From NCBI GenBank assembly GCA_002898535.1, contig BEHN01000008.1, positions 1 to 64,000 on the forward strand: DNA of 64,000 nt, in the 5' to 3' direction. Both the position numbers and the translations under genes were made by a program. Within the stretch, counting starts at the first letter, position 1. Each line of letters starts with the position of its first letter. Below are positions 1-8,262 of this stretch, piece after piece. A model generated the notes under the pieces. The model ran no database searches, was not told the origin of the DNA, and worked only from the letters and a program-made list of their open reading frames with translations. Source of the stretch: a bacterium HR11 (GTDB lineage Bacteria > Acidobacteriota > HRBIN11).

Positions 1-1
1 G

Positions 2-145
2 GCCGGGCGGCTTCTTCATGGGGAGAAAGCCGTCCTGCGTCTGACCGAAAAAGGTTGGGTCGTGGAGGCCGACCCCGGGGGCGTGGTCGCCTCGCAAGGC
101 CTCCCGACGAGGCCGAAATCCAAACCTTCCACGGTCCGGGAATAA
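2..145 (+). CDS. C-terminal fragment of an unidentified protein
   Basis: An open frame enters from the left edge and ends at TAA 143-145, giving the last 47 residues of a protein that starts outside the window. The tail reads LRLTEKGWVVEADPGGVV and ends in a short basic stretch. The G-x-x-V-x-x-D-P-G-G-V pattern loosely recalls the mobile swivelling domain of PEP-utilising enzymes, but this is too short to name a family. It lies 54 bp upstream of the next gene on the same strand, so co-transcription is likely. Codon choice matches the neighbours. Confidence 0.4.
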   Translation, partial: AGRLLHGEKAVLRLTEKGWVVEADPGGVVASQGLPTRPKSKPSTVRE

Positions 146-199
146 AAGACCATGGAAGGTGGAACGGTTAGATCGGCCTTGGCCCTGGGGCGTCTTCGA

Positions 200-604
200 A
201 TGTCGCGTTCCCGGTTTGAGCGCTTGGTGCAGGAAGCGTTGGACGGACTGCCCGAGGAGATCCGTCTGCACTTGGCAGACGTAGCCGTCGTCGTCAAGGC
301 TCGGCCGGGTCGGGAGGTCCGGGGGGTCCCGGGCGGGCGGACCCTGCTCGGTCTTTACGTCGGTACGCCCCGGACCGAGCGATCGGTCTTCCATGCCTGG
401 TCTTACCCCGACACGATCTACATTTATCAGCGCAATATCGAGGCCATCTGTCAGACCCCCGATGAGGTCCGGCACCAAGTTCGTCTCACGGTCCTCCACG
501 AGGTCGGCCACTACCTGGGTCTTTCCGAGGACCAACTCCAGGCGCTTGAGGAAGCGTTAGAGGCCATCCGAGACGAGGAGGCCCCTGAATCGCCTGGGGC
601 ATAG
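200..604 (+). CDS. Small zincin-like metallopeptidase family protein
   Basis: A 134-residue protein of the minimal zincin family (PF06262/DUF1025 type). The zinc site HEVGHYLG is at about residues 100-107 and matches HExxHxxG; the following acidic run (SEDQLQALEEALE) fits the family's short C-terminus. The N-terminus, MSRSRFERLVQEALDGLP, matches the usual start of these proteins, so I chose ATG 200 over the upstream in-frame ATG 152, which has no ribosome-binding site. The substrate is unknown in this family; it is cytoplasmic, with no signal peptide. Upstream is the 3' end of another gene; downstream is a repeat-filled gap. Confidence 0.75.
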   Translation: MSRSRFERLVQEALDGLPEEIRLHLADVAVVVKARPGREVRGVPGGRTLLGLYVGTPRTERSVFHAWSYPDTIYIYQRNIEAICQTPDEVRHQVRLTVLHEVGHYLGLSEDQLQALEEALEAIRDEEAPESPGA

Positions 605-736
605 GGGTCGGGGGCAGGGGAAAAGCCTGATCCCTGATACCCAACACCCGGCGGATAGACACCCGGCCGGGAGGGATGTAACCTTAAGGTCAAGACCGTC
701 CGGTTCGGTGGGCTCCGATAGAGACGGGCTCGTGGG

Positions 737-807
737 CAGAGCCGTTCGGCGTGGGAGAATGACGTCGGGTCGGCCTTTCCCATCACCCGGGAAGCACGAT
801 GCTTCAA
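737..807 (+). repeat. 73-bp dispersed repeat, copy 1 (plus orientation)
   Basis: Begins CAGAGCCGTTCGG and ends near GCACGATGCTTCAAG. It shares the order CAGAGCCGTTCGG, then CGTCGG, then CCTTTCCC, then CCCGGGAAGCACGA, then TTCAA with the copies at 24241, 49838 and 56777. Confidence 0.75.
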
Positions 808-835
808 GAAGGTCCCGGTGAGATGAGCCCGTGGC

Positions 836-945
836 CCCTATGGGCTCATGGGTCATGGGACCATGAGCTATCAGCCATGAGCTATGAGCCATGCGCTGAT
901 ATGAGCCATGAGCCATGAGCTGATATGCGCCATGAGTTGGGGGTC
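836..945. repeat. ATGAGCY heptamer array with inverted arms
   Basis: Tandem 7-bp units of consensus ATGAGCY, with GGGCTCATGGGTCATGG on the left running opposite to CCATGAGCTATGAGCC on the right, so the block can fold on itself. There are no spacers and no open frame. The same unit recurs at 10848-10876 and 53873-53948. Confidence 0.8.
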
Positions 946-1008
946 TATCGGCCCACCTGCCCATCTGCCCAAGATAATGGCTTGTCACGAGATCGGAGTC
1001 GGCCTCGG

Positions 1009-2277
1009 ATGGAATCGGGTCCCGTCATCCGGAAGGGTTTCCAGTTGAAGAAGCAGGTCCTGCCGGTCCTTCAGCAGGACTATGCGAGTGCCCTGATCGA
1101 CTGGTTTCGGGCTCATGACTTCGAGGCCCAGGTCGGGCAGACCCGTATCGTGCTGGCCCGGGAGTTCGGTTTTTGCTATGGCGTCGACCGGGCGATTCAG
1201 TACGCTTACGAGACACGGGCCCGATTTCCAGACCGCCGGGTCTTCCTGACGGGGGAGATCATCCACAATCCCTTTGTGAACCGACGGCTTCAGGAGAGCG
1301 GTATCGAGTTCCTGCCCCGTACGCCGGACGGTCGGAAGGACTACTCTGTCGTTCAACCGGGGGACGTCGTGATCCTACCGGCCTTTGGGGTCCCCGTCGA
1401 GGAGATGGAGGCCTTGCAGGCCCGGGGTTGCATCGTCGTCGACACGACCTGCGGGTCGGTCATGAACGTGTGGAAGAGCGTCCGCCAGTACGCCCGGGAT
1501 GGCTTCACGTCCGTTATCCACGGGAAGTACTGGCACGAAGAGACCCGAGCGACGGCGTCCCAGGCGCTGGCCGCCGGCGGGGCTTACCTGATCGTCCTGA
1601 ACCGTCCGGAGGCCCTGCAGGTAGCCGATTTTATCCGCCACGGGGGCGACCCGGCAGTGTTTCTGCGGGTCTTCGCCCAGGCCGTCTCGCCGGGCTTCGA
1701 CCCGACGGTCCACCTGGCCCGCATCGGGCTGGCGAACCAGACGACGATGCTGATGAACGAGTCTTTGGAGATCCAAGAGATCCTTCGGCAGGCGATGATC
1801 GACCGTTACGGCGTCGACCGCCTGGCGGAGCACTTCCGGGCCTTTGACACCATCTGTTCGGCGACCCAGGACCGCCAGGACGCCGTCCTGGCGCTCTTAC
1901 AAAGGGACGATATCGACTTGATGATCGTTATCGGGGGCTTCAACAGTAGCAATACGGGAAGCCTCCTCCACCTGTGTCAGCAGAAGGTCCCAAGCTTTCA
2001 CATCGAGGGGGTCCAGGACCTCATCTCGGCGGACCGAATTCGCCACAAACCATACATGCAGGCACCCGTTTATACGGACGGCTGGCTTCCGTCCGGTCCC
2101 CTGACCATCGGTCTCACGGCCGGGGCCTCGACGCCGAACAGTGTCGTCGCTGAGGTCGTCCTACGTCTCCTGGAGCTTCGGGGCGAGCCCTGGCCGGACG
2201 CACCCTGGACCGAGGACCTGCGGACGATCTTTCAAGCTTCGGCAGATAGGCAGTTGGGCCGATGGGCAGATGGTTGA
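1009..2277 (+). CDS. ispH: 4-hydroxy-3-methylbut-2-enyl diphosphate reductase (long form)
   Basis: Last enzyme of the MEP isoprenoid pathway: reduces HMBPP to IPP and DMAPP with a [4Fe-4S] cluster. The three cluster cysteines are visible in FGFCYGVDRA, VVDTTCGSVMN and DTICSATQDRQ; GEIIHNPFVNRRL and GGFNSSNTGSL are further family motifs. At 422 residues it is about 100 longer than the E. coli type and resembles the cyanobacterial/plant long form. ATG 1009 was preferred to the ATG at 925, which lies in the heptamer array. The last residues (RQLGRWADG) are encoded by GGCAGRTN octamers, so the natural C-terminus has probably been replaced by repeat sequence. Confidence 0.93.
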   Translation: MESGPVIRKGFQLKKQVLPVLQQDYASALIDWFRAHDFEAQVGQTRIVLAREFGFCYGVDRAIQYAYETRARFPDRRVFLTGEIIHNPFVNRRLQESGIEFLPRTPDGRKDYSVVQPGDVVILPAFGVPVEEMEALQARGCIVVDTTCGSVMNVWKSVRQYARDGFTSVIHGKYWHEETRATASQALAAGGAYLIVLNRPEALQVADFIRHGGDPAVFLRVFAQAVSPGFDPTVHLARIGLANQTTMLMNESLEIQEILRQAMIDRYGVDRLAEHFRAFDTICSATQDRQDAVLALLQRDDIDLMIVIGGFNSSNTGSLLHLCQQKVPSFHIEGVQDLISADRIRHKPYMQAPVYTDGWLPSGPLTIGLTAGASTPNSVVAEVVLRLLELRGEPWPDAPWTEDLRTIFQASADRQLGRWADG

Positions 2278-2327
2278 AAAAGCCCTGGGGCGCTCCTTGC
2301 CCACCCTACCTGCCCATCTGCCAGATG
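2237..2327. repeat. Octamer palindrome overlapping the ispH 3' end
   Basis: Left arm GGCAGATAGGCAGTTGGG (from about 2242) and right arm ACCTGCCCATCTGCCAGATG are inverted tandem GGCAGRTN units separated by about 40 bp. The left arm is inside ispH codons, the right arm in the spacer. The hairpin could act as an mRNA 3' structure. Confidence 0.7.
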
Positions 2328-2400
2328 TTTGAAAAATCGTGCTTCCCGAGCGCTGGAAAGGGCTGTTCCGATGCCATTCTCACGAGCCGAACAGTTCTGT
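2328..2400 (-). repeat. 73-bp dispersed repeat, copy 2 (minus orientation)
   Basis: Starts TTTGAAAAATCGTGCTTCCCG and ends near CGAACAGTTCTG, the reverse complement of the copy-1 order. It ends 17 bp before the next ATG. Confidence 0.8.
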
Positions 2401-2417
2401 CAGGAGGAGATAGCCCG

Positions 2418-3212
2418 ATGTCGTCGCATCCGACGCCGGAAGGCGGTGGGGCAGAGGCGTATCAGCAGAAGATGAACGAGGGGGCTTACGCCGAGGCCCG
2501 GATGCTCATCGAGCGGCAAATCGCCGGCGGCCCTGCCCATGAAGACCTGCGGGACGCCTATGCTGAGGTCCTATGGCGTACCGGCGAGCCGGAGCGGGCC
2601 GTCCAGATGTACTTAGAGATGGCCCGGGAGGCGGTCCGGCAGGAGGCCTATACCCGGGCCATCGGGTTCCTGAAGAAGGCCCACGCCATCGACCCGACGA
2701 ATGCGGCCGTCCCGGCCTTGCTGACGGAGCTTTCCAAGCAGGCCCTGGGCGTCGCCCTGACGCCCGAGGCCCTGAGCCGCTGTAGCCTGTTTGAGTTGCT
2801 GGATGAGAATTCCTTCCGCATCCTGAGCCAGGCGGCCGTCTGGCGTCTCTACATGCCGGGCCAGGTCATCTTGAAGGCGGGGACCCCGTCGGACCAACGG
2901 CTGTTCGTCTTGCTTCGGGGGGTGGCCGAGGTCCTCTATGAGGGTGAGACCGAGCCCATCCCCGTCGGCCATCTTCAGGCAGGGGACATCTTTGGAGAGG
3001 TCGGCCTTCTGACCTTACGGCCTCGGAGTGCCACAGTCGTCGCCCGCAGTCGGACCGACGTCTTGGAGATCCCGGCCGGGGCGATGAGCCAGATCCTGAC
3101 CCAACGCCCGGAAGTTCGGGACATGCTGATGCAGTTATACCAGGTCCGGCTGGAAAAGACGCTCAAGGCCGTGAAGGCGGCCGCTCGGGGCCAGCGGCGG
3201 AAGGGAGCGTAA
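2418..3212 (+). CDS. TPR / cyclic-nucleotide-binding domain protein
   Basis: 264 residues. The N-terminal half is helical and TPR-like (AYAEARMLIERQIAGG, then EDLRDAYAEVLWRTG). The C-terminal part (about residues 120-250) is a cNMP-binding beta-roll with MPGQVILKAGTPSDQRLFVL, then HLQAGDIFGEVGLL and RSATVVARS, which matches the phosphate-binding cassette pattern FGE-x-x-L-x(n)-RSAT. It has no HTH domain, so it is not a Crp-type regulator; probably a cytoplasmic sensor or scaffold. AGGAGATAGCCC precedes ATG 2418 at good spacing. It lies 57 bp before def on the same strand. Confidence 0.8.
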   Translation: MSSHPTPEGGGAEAYQQKMNEGAYAEARMLIERQIAGGPAHEDLRDAYAEVLWRTGEPERAVQMYLEMAREAVRQEAYTRAIGFLKKAHAIDPTNAAVPALLTELSKQALGVALTPEALSRCSLFELLDENSFRILSQAAVWRLYMPGQVILKAGTPSDQRLFVLLRGVAEVLYEGETEPIPVGHLQAGDIFGEVGLLTLRPRSATVVARSRTDVLEIPAGAMSQILTQRPEVRDMLMQLYQVRLEKTLKAVKAAARGQRRKGA

Positions 3213-3269
3213 GCGTCCCGCCTGGGGGCCGCTGGCCCGCGGATCCCGGGAATGAGGAGGGGAATCTCA

Positions 3270-3794
3270 ATGGCCATCCTAAAGATCCTGAAGTATGGGG
3301 ACCCGCGTTTACAACAGCCGGCCGAGCCGGTCACCGAGATCACCGACGAGATTCACCGGATCGTGCAAGACATGCTGGAGACGATGTACTATGCCAACGG
3401 CATCGGCTTGGCCGCCAATCAAGTGGGAATCTTGAAGCGGATCTGCGTCATCGACCTGCACCACGGACAGAAGCCCGATGAGGTCCTCGTGATCCTGAAC
3501 CCGACGGTCATCGAGGAAGAAGGCGAGGTTCGAGAGGAGGAAGGCTGTCTCAGCTTTCCGGGTCTATACGCACCCGTGTATCGTCCCCGGCGAGTCCGCT
3601 TACGGGGGCAGACCCTGACGGGGGAGTGGCGAGAATGGGAGGGGGAGGGCCTCCTGGCCCGGGCCTTTTCCCATGAGACCGACCACCTGAACGGGAAGCT
3701 GATCATCGACCGGATGTCTCCCTTCACGCGGGCCTCGTTTCTCCGGCGGGTCGCCAAGCGTCAGCGGCACGGGGAGTGGGAGGCGTCGTCGTGA
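3270..3794 (+). CDS. def: Peptide deformylase
   Basis: Removes the formyl group from nascent N-terminal methionine. All three signature motifs are present: GIGLAANQVG, EEGCLSFP (metal-ligand Cys) and SHETDHLNG (the HExxH metal site; the usual QHEIDH reads SHETDH). At 174 residues the length is normal. ATG 3270 is preceded by GAGGAGG at 3254-3260; the earlier in-frame ATG 3252 would put that Shine-Dalgarno inside the gene. The stop overlaps the GTG start of the next gene (GTGA), so the two are translationally coupled. Confidence 0.95.
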   Translation: MAILKILKYGDPRLQQPAEPVTEITDEIHRIVQDMLETMYYANGIGLAANQVGILKRICVIDLHHGQKPDEVLVILNPTVIEEEGEVREEEGCLSFPGLYAPVYRPRRVRLRGQTLTGEWREWEGEGLLARAFSHETDHLNGKLIIDRMSPFTRASFLRRVAKRQRHGEWEASS

Positions 3795-4735
3795 CGAATG
3801 CTTTTGCCAGTACGGCTGTTCAGGTCTTTCGATGGACGCAGAGGAACTGGCCGTGGATCCTCCTGTACTGGCTGGCCGTCGCCGGAGCGGCCTGGCTCGT
3901 CGGGACCCCCCTGACGCAGAGCCTGGACGCATACTTCCGGCAACGGCCGGCGGCGGCCGAGCTGTATCCGGGACCACGGGTTTTTTACCTGCGGGAGTGG
4001 CTTCGCCAGCCCGATTTTTCCGCCGCATGGGACGCCTTCACGTCCCTGGCCGTGGGCGTCGGATTCCTCCTGTGGGTCGTCCATCTCCTGACCAGTAGCG
4101 GCTGGCTTGTCCTGGTGGGGGTCCGGGGCCTCCGACGACATCCGATCGGGACAGGCCTTCTGCTGGGGACCCGCACGCTGGGCCGCCAGATTCAGGCGTG
4201 GCCCCTGTGGTTCCTTACCTGGATAGGTGTCGCCGTGGGAGGCTTCCTGGCGTGGCGGGGTCTTCTGGCCCTCCTCGTCCGGACGCACCGGGACGGATGG
4301 GTCGTCCCGGCGTTTTACGGGGGCCTGACCGTCGCCGTCCTGGGCCTATGGGTCGCCGGGTTTCACTGGGACCTGACACGGGTCCTGGCCATGCAGACCG
4401 TCCGGAAGCCGGGGCTTTCGGCCTGGCGGGCTATACGCACGGCTCTGGGGCGGTGGGACACGGCCCTGGGGCTGGTCGTCGTGTATGCCCTCGTCCCCCT
4501 GGGTACCGTCTCGGCCCTGGCTCTTGTCCATAAGCTCTGGATGGCCTTGCATCCGGCGACGGCCGTCGCCCTCGGGTGGCTGACCTTTGCGGCCGGGCTG
4601 TGGGCCCGGCTGTGGAGCCGTCTCGCCTATTATGCGCACCTGAGCCTCGTCTTTACGGACGCCTCGGCCCTCGTCGAAGCGATTCGACCGGTCCCGGCGG
4701 AGGCCGTCCCGGCGGCGAGCCCGGAGACCCCGTAA
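3791..4735 (+). CDS. Six-helix integral membrane protein, function unknown
   Basis: 314 residues with about six hydrophobic segments, including WILLYWLAVAGAAWLVG, AFTSLAVGVGFLLWVVHLL, WFLTWIGVAVGGFLAWRG and LVVVYALVPLGTVSALAL. The C-terminus is a short Pro/Ala-rich cytoplasmic tail. GTG 3791 has GGGAGTGGGAGG just upstream and overlaps the def stop; ATG 3776 is the alternative. The arrangement (amphipathic turn, helices, large loops) resembles glycerophosphoryl-type uncharacterised membrane proteins, but I cannot name a family. Confidence 0.7.
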   Translation: MTNAFASTAVQVFRWTQRNWPWILLYWLAVAGAAWLVGTPLTQSLDAYFRQRPAAAELYPGPRVFYLREWLRQPDFSAAWDAFTSLAVGVGFLLWVVHLLTSSGWLVLVGVRGLRRHPIGTGLLLGTRTLGRQIQAWPLWFLTWIGVAVGGFLAWRGLLALLVRTHRDGWVVPAFYGGLTVAVLGLWVAGFHWDLTRVLAMQTVRKPGLSAWRAIRTALGRWDTALGLVVVYALVPLGTVSALALVHKLWMALHPATAVALGWLTFAAGLWARLWSRLAYYAHLSLVFTDASALVEAIRPVPAEAVPAASPETP

Positions 4736-4820
4736 CCGGGAAGGGACGGAGTCGCCGAGGCTCTATGGACCTCATGAGACCCGTTATTCTTCATGTCATT
4801 ACCTGCTGGGGAGGCTTGGG

Positions 4821-5312
4821 ATGGATGACCGAAGACTTCGGGCCGACCTCGTCGAACTGCTCCGGGGCGGGAGCGCCCACGTCCCGCCGGCCCAGGCCCT
4901 GGCCGACTTACCGCCCGCCCTCCGCACGCGGCGTCTGCCCGGGGAGCTCCGCTCGATTTGGGAGATCTTAGAACACATGCGCATCGCCCAGGAAGACATC
5001 CTGCGCTACATGCAGGACCCGGCCTGGGTGTCGCCGCCCTGGCCGGAGGGTTACTGGCCGACCGAAGTCCCCGAGGCCCTGCCCGACGCCGTCTGGGAGG
5101 CGACGGTCCGTCAATTCCTGGCCGACCTGGAGGCCGTCGTCCAGATCGTACAGGACCCTGCGCTGGACCTGACGGCCCCGATCCCGCATGCGCAGGAGCA
5201 TACCTACCTGCGGGAAGTCCTTCTGGTGGCGGACCATAACGCCTACCACCTCGGCCAGGTCGTGGCGATCCGACGGATCCTGGGCGCTTGGCCGCCGGAG
5301 GCGGGCGGGTAG
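4821..5312 (+). CDS. DinB-like four-helix metal-binding protein
   Basis: 163 residues of the DinB/YfiT-like superfamily, a four-helix bundle with a three-histidine metal site. Likely ligands are His in SIWEILEHMRIAQ and the pair in VADHNAYHLGQVVAIRR, a very typical DinB C-terminal helix. Such proteins are thiol-dependent transferases or stress proteins; the substrate cannot be read from sequence. ATG 4821 follows GGGGAGGCTTGGG. Same-strand genes on both sides suggest an operon with the small membrane proteins. Confidence 0.8.
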   Translation: MDDRRLRADLVELLRGGSAHVPPAQALADLPPALRTRRLPGELRSIWEILEHMRIAQEDILRYMQDPAWVSPPWPEGYWPTEVPEALPDAVWEATVRQFLADLEAVVQIVQDPALDLTAPIPHAQEHTYLREVLLVADHNAYHLGQVVAIRRILGAWPPEAGG

Positions 5313-5394
5313 CCGACGGGAACCCGCTCTCTGGGACGAGCGGGACCTGGATCGGGACGGCCCGGCCGCACGGCCGAACTCCGGAGGCGTCTCC

Positions 5395-5841
5395 ATGCAA
5401 CGCCGGCTGTGGGTCCTGTGGACGAGCTTTCTCCTCGGAATGGTCACGACGTCCGTCATCGTCCTGGGGGTCTTTCCCCGCATCATGAAGAATCCGATCC
5501 GTCCTCCGGAGGACCTCTTCCTGCGCTGGATTCGGTGGGGCTTCGTCGGCCTGGTCCTGGGGGCATGGCTTCTGGGGATATGGGCCGTCCAGAAGGCCCG
5601 GCGGATCGGCTCGGCGGCCGGGCCCTCGGAGGCCCCGGCGGCGTCCGAGTCCCCGACCGTCGTCTGGGCCCTCGCCGGCTGGTCGGCCCTGGAGGGCGGC
5701 GTCATCGTAGCCTTGATATACTGGCTATTGACTCAGGACTGGGGGAATACCCTGCCGGCGCTCTTGATCCACGGCCTGACCTTTCTGTGGTCGAATCCCC
5801 TATATATCGTCGGTCAGTCGTCTGGGGTGCCCCCTTCATAG
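5395..5841 (+). CDS. Small membrane protein, four hydrophobic segments
   Basis: 148 residues: VLWTSFLLGMVTTSVIVLGV, then WGFVGLVLGAWLLGIWAVQ, an Ala/Pro-rich loop, then ALEGGVIVALIYWLLT and PALLIHGLTFLWSNPLYI. ATG 5395 is preceded by GGAGGCG. No family recognised. It follows the DinB-like gene by 82 bp and precedes the amidohydrolase by 101 bp on the same strand. Confidence 0.65.
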   Translation: MQRRLWVLWTSFLLGMVTTSVIVLGVFPRIMKNPIRPPEDLFLRWIRWGFVGLVLGAWLLGIWAVQKARRIGSAAGPSEAPAASESPTVVWALAGWSALEGGVIVALIYWLLTQDWGNTLPALLIHGLTFLWSNPLYIVGQSSGVPPS

Positions 5842-5942
5842 ATGGGAGGTCCCAACACCTGACACCGGAGGCCGAGGCCCTGGAAATGCAGGGTTCGAAG
5901 GTAGCCTGTTGGTTATACTCCTCACCCTTACGAGGTCGACGG

Positions 5943-7250
5943 ATGACCCGGTTCGTTATCGGGATGGCGTTTTTACTTGGGATCGGCCTGGGCATCGCCG
6001 GGGGCGCCGGGCCGGCGGCCTCGCCGGACGCGGCGACGCTCCAGGCCGTCGCCGCGAAGGCGCAGGCCCTGGAGGCTCGCCTCATCGAGACCCGCCGTCA
6101 CCTGCACATGTATCCCGAGCTGAGCAATCGGGAATTCGAGACCTCGAAGTTCATCGCCGAGCGTCTCCGGGCCTTGGGTCTCGACGAGGTCCGGACGGGC
6201 GTGGCCAAGACGGGCGTCGTCGGGATTCTGCGGGGCAACCGGCCGGGTCCGGTCGTGGCCGTCCGGGCCGACATGGACGCTCTACCTGTCGAGGAGACCA
6301 TCGACGTACCGTACAAGTCTCGAAATCCGGGCGTCAAGCACGCCTGCGGGCATGACGTCCACATGACGGTCGCCCTCGGGACGGCGGAAGTCCTCGTGCA
6401 GTGGAAGCGGGAGGGCCGCCCCCTGCCGGGGACCGTCGTTTTCATCTTCCAGCCCGCCGAGGAAGGCCCCCCGCCCGGCGAGGAGGGCGGCGCTTCCCTG
6501 ATGATCCGGGAGGGGGTCCTGGACCAGCCCAGGGTCCAGGCCATCTTCGGCCTTCACTCGGCGCCCTTTCTGCCAGTCGGCACGGTCGCTTACACGGAGG
6601 GTCCCATCCTGGCCAGCGCCGACCGCTTCGAGGTCATCGTCCACGGCAAGCAGACCCACGGGGCCTATCCCCATCAGGGCATCGACCCTATCTACGTCGG
6701 TTCTCAGGTCGTCGTCAACCTCCAGGCCATCTTGAGCCGCCAGCTGGACCCCCGGGAGCCGGCCGTCGTCTCCGTCGGCGTCTTCCAGGCCGGCAATCGG
6801 TTCAACATCATCCCGGGGGATGCCCGTCTGGAGGGCACGGTCCGGACCCTGAATGAGGAGACGCGACGGCGGATTCCCGTCCTCATGGAGCAGATCATCC
6901 GGGGGATCACGGAGGCTTACGGGGCGACGTATGAGTTCCGCTATGAGGCCATGACGCCCGTGACGGTCAACGATGCGGCCCTGGCGCGGGCCATGGTCCC
7001 GGCCCTCCAGAAGCTCCTGGGGGCGGACCGGGTCATCCGGACCGAAGCCCAGATGGGCGCCGAGGACTTTGGATTCTACGCTCAGCAAATCCCGGGCTTT
7101 TACTTTTGGCTCGGCGTTCGGGCCCCGGAGGACCCGACGGTCCGGATGCTCCACACGCCGGAGTTCGACGCCGACGAGCGGAGCATCGGCGTCGGCGTCC
7201 GGGCCATGACGACTCTCGTCCTGCACTACCTTGGGCAAGCTGGCAAATAA
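5943..7250 (+). CDS. Secreted M20 family amidohydrolase (IAA-amino-acid / hippurate hydrolase-like)
   Basis: 435 residues. An N-terminal signal peptide (MTRFVIGMAFLLGIGLGIAGG) predicts export. The catalytic domain has the M20D dinuclear metal motifs: RRHLHMYPELS, AVRADMDALPV, HACGHDVHM, FQPAEEG and ALFG-like FGLHSAPFLP, with AQMGAEDFGFY near the C-terminus. Such enzymes hydrolyse N-acyl amino acids or small dipeptides. A TATACT at 5914-5919 could be a -10 element but I see no matching -35. The gene is followed by a 129-bp gap and a convergent gene. Confidence 0.88.
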   Translation: MTRFVIGMAFLLGIGLGIAGGAGPAASPDAATLQAVAAKAQALEARLIETRRHLHMYPELSNREFETSKFIAERLRALGLDEVRTGVAKTGVVGILRGNRPGPVVAVRADMDALPVEETIDVPYKSRNPGVKHACGHDVHMTVALGTAEVLVQWKREGRPLPGTVVFIFQPAEEGPPPGEEGGASLMIREGVLDQPRVQAIFGLHSAPFLPVGTVAYTEGPILASADRFEVIVHGKQTHGAYPHQGIDPIYVGSQVVVNLQAILSRQLDPREPAVVSVGVFQAGNRFNIIPGDARLEGTVRTLNEETRRRIPVLMEQIIRGITEAYGATYEFRYEAMTPVTVNDAALARAMVPALQKLLGADRVIRTEAQMGAEDFGFYAQQIPGFYFWLGVRAPEDPTVRMLHTPEFDADERSIGVGVRAMTTLVLHYLGQAGK

Positions 7251-7379
7251 GCAGACCGAGGGAGGCTCTCGTTTCCGGTGGGCCGGTCTCTCGGGCCGTG
7301 GGACTCGGCACCCGGGACCGACGCTGGCCGCCCATTCGCCACCTGCCCAAGGCCGCAGACGTGTCGCCGCTCCGTCGTC

Positions 7380-7670
7380 TTACTCCTGGACTTCCTTGAC
7401 GTCCTTGACTTCGTAGCCCAGGTCGGCCAGGACTTTCTTGACCTGGTCCAGCGAGGTCTTCGAGTCGTCCAGCTTGAGCTGAACGACTTTCTTCTCCCAG
7501 TCCGTCTGAACGTCCGAGACGCCCTCGACCTTCTTGAGGGCTTTCTGGATGTTGGCGGCACACTTCTCACAGGAAATGCCCTTGACGGTCAGGCTGTAGC
7601 CCTTGACGGCCGCCAGGGCCGTGCCGCCGATGAACAGGAGGGTAAAGAGCACGGCAATACCCTTTCGCAT
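7380..7670 (-). CDS. Exported heavy-metal-associated (HMA) domain protein
   Basis: 96 residues: a signal peptide (MRKGIAVLFTLLFIGGTALA) followed by one HMA/MerP-like domain. The metal motif is GISCEKCAANI (CxxC), and VEGVSDVQTDWEKKVV and LADLGYEV complete the ferredoxin-like fold. It is likely a periplasmic metal carrier, MerP- or CopZ-like; metal identity cannot be read. ATG at 7670-7668 has GAGG upstream. The AT-rich stretch TATAATAC at 7701-7708 between this gene and the divergent PEBP gene probably contains their promoters. No metal-transport ATPase is nearby. Confidence 0.82.
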   Translation of the reverse strand: MRKGIAVLFTLLFIGGTALAAVKGYSLTVKGISCEKCAANIQKALKKVEGVSDVQTDWEKKVVQLKLDDSKTSLDQVKKVLADLGYEVKDVKEVQE

Positions 7671-7798
7671 CGGGAACCTCCGGTCGGTGAAGTGAGGGAG
7701 TATAATACTACGCCGTCCCATAGACCGTTACAAGAAGCCGGTCCCGGCGGGGCGCCCGATTTCGCTATCGGCTCCCGGGACCTGGCGGGGGAGTCACC

Positions 7799-8260
7799 AT
7801 GCGTTTGTCCAGCCGTTCCTTTCAGGACCAGCAGGCCATCCCGGCCCGCTACACGTGCGACGGGGCCGACGCGTCGCCCCATCTGACGTGGTCCGAAGCG
7901 CCGGCCGGTACGCAGAGCTTCGTCCTCATCATGGACGACCCCGACGCGCCCGTCGGCACGTTCACGCACTGGGTCGTCTACGACATCCCGGCCCATCAGA
8001 CCGAGCTCCCGGAGGCCTTCCCGAAGCAGGCCGACGTCGGGGGCATCAAGCAGGGCGTCAACGACTTCCGCCGGGTCGGCTACGGGGGCCCCTGCCCGCC
8101 GCGGGGCCACGGCCGGCATCGGTACTTCTTCAAGCTGTACGCCCTGGACGTCCCGACGCTGGGACTCCCGGGCGGTGCTCGACGGGCGGAAGTCGAGGCC
8201 CGCATGCGGGGCCACGTGCTGGCCGAGGCCCAGTGCATGGGGACCTACGAGCGGCGGTAG
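7799..8260 (+). CDS. YbhB/YbcL family PEBP-like protein
   Basis: 153 residues covering the whole bacterial phosphatidylethanolamine-binding / Raf-kinase-inhibitor-like fold. Signature blocks are YTCDGADASPHLTW, VLIMDDPDAPVGTFTHWVVY, GYGGPCPPRGHGRHRYFFK and the C-terminal helix. There is no signal peptide, so it is cytoplasmic like E. coli YbhB. The cellular role of this family is unsettled. ATG 7799 follows GGCGGGGGAG. It ends 2 bp before the GTG of the FAD oxidoreductase. Confidence 0.9.
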   Translation: MRLSSRSFQDQQAIPARYTCDGADASPHLTWSEAPAGTQSFVLIMDDPDAPVGTFTHWVVYDIPAHQTELPEAFPKQADVGGIKQGVNDFRRVGYGGPCPPRGHGRHRYFFKLYALDVPTLGLPGGARRAEVEARMRGHVLAEAQCMGTYERR

Positions 8261-8262
8261 CC

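Larger units (their letters stand above)
605..1008. other. 404-bp intergenic region made largely of repeats
   Basis: No credible gene. From left to right it holds a short GGTGTCR-type heptamer remnant (about 622-660), one copy of the 73-bp dispersed repeat (737-807) and an ATGAGCY heptamer array (836-945) that reaches to within about 65 bp of the ispH start. Confidence 0.7.

Noticed and set aside
925-1008. Upstream ATG 925 for ispH
   Set aside because: It lies inside the ATGAGCY array and would add residues encoded by repeats; ATG 1009 gives the family's N-terminus.
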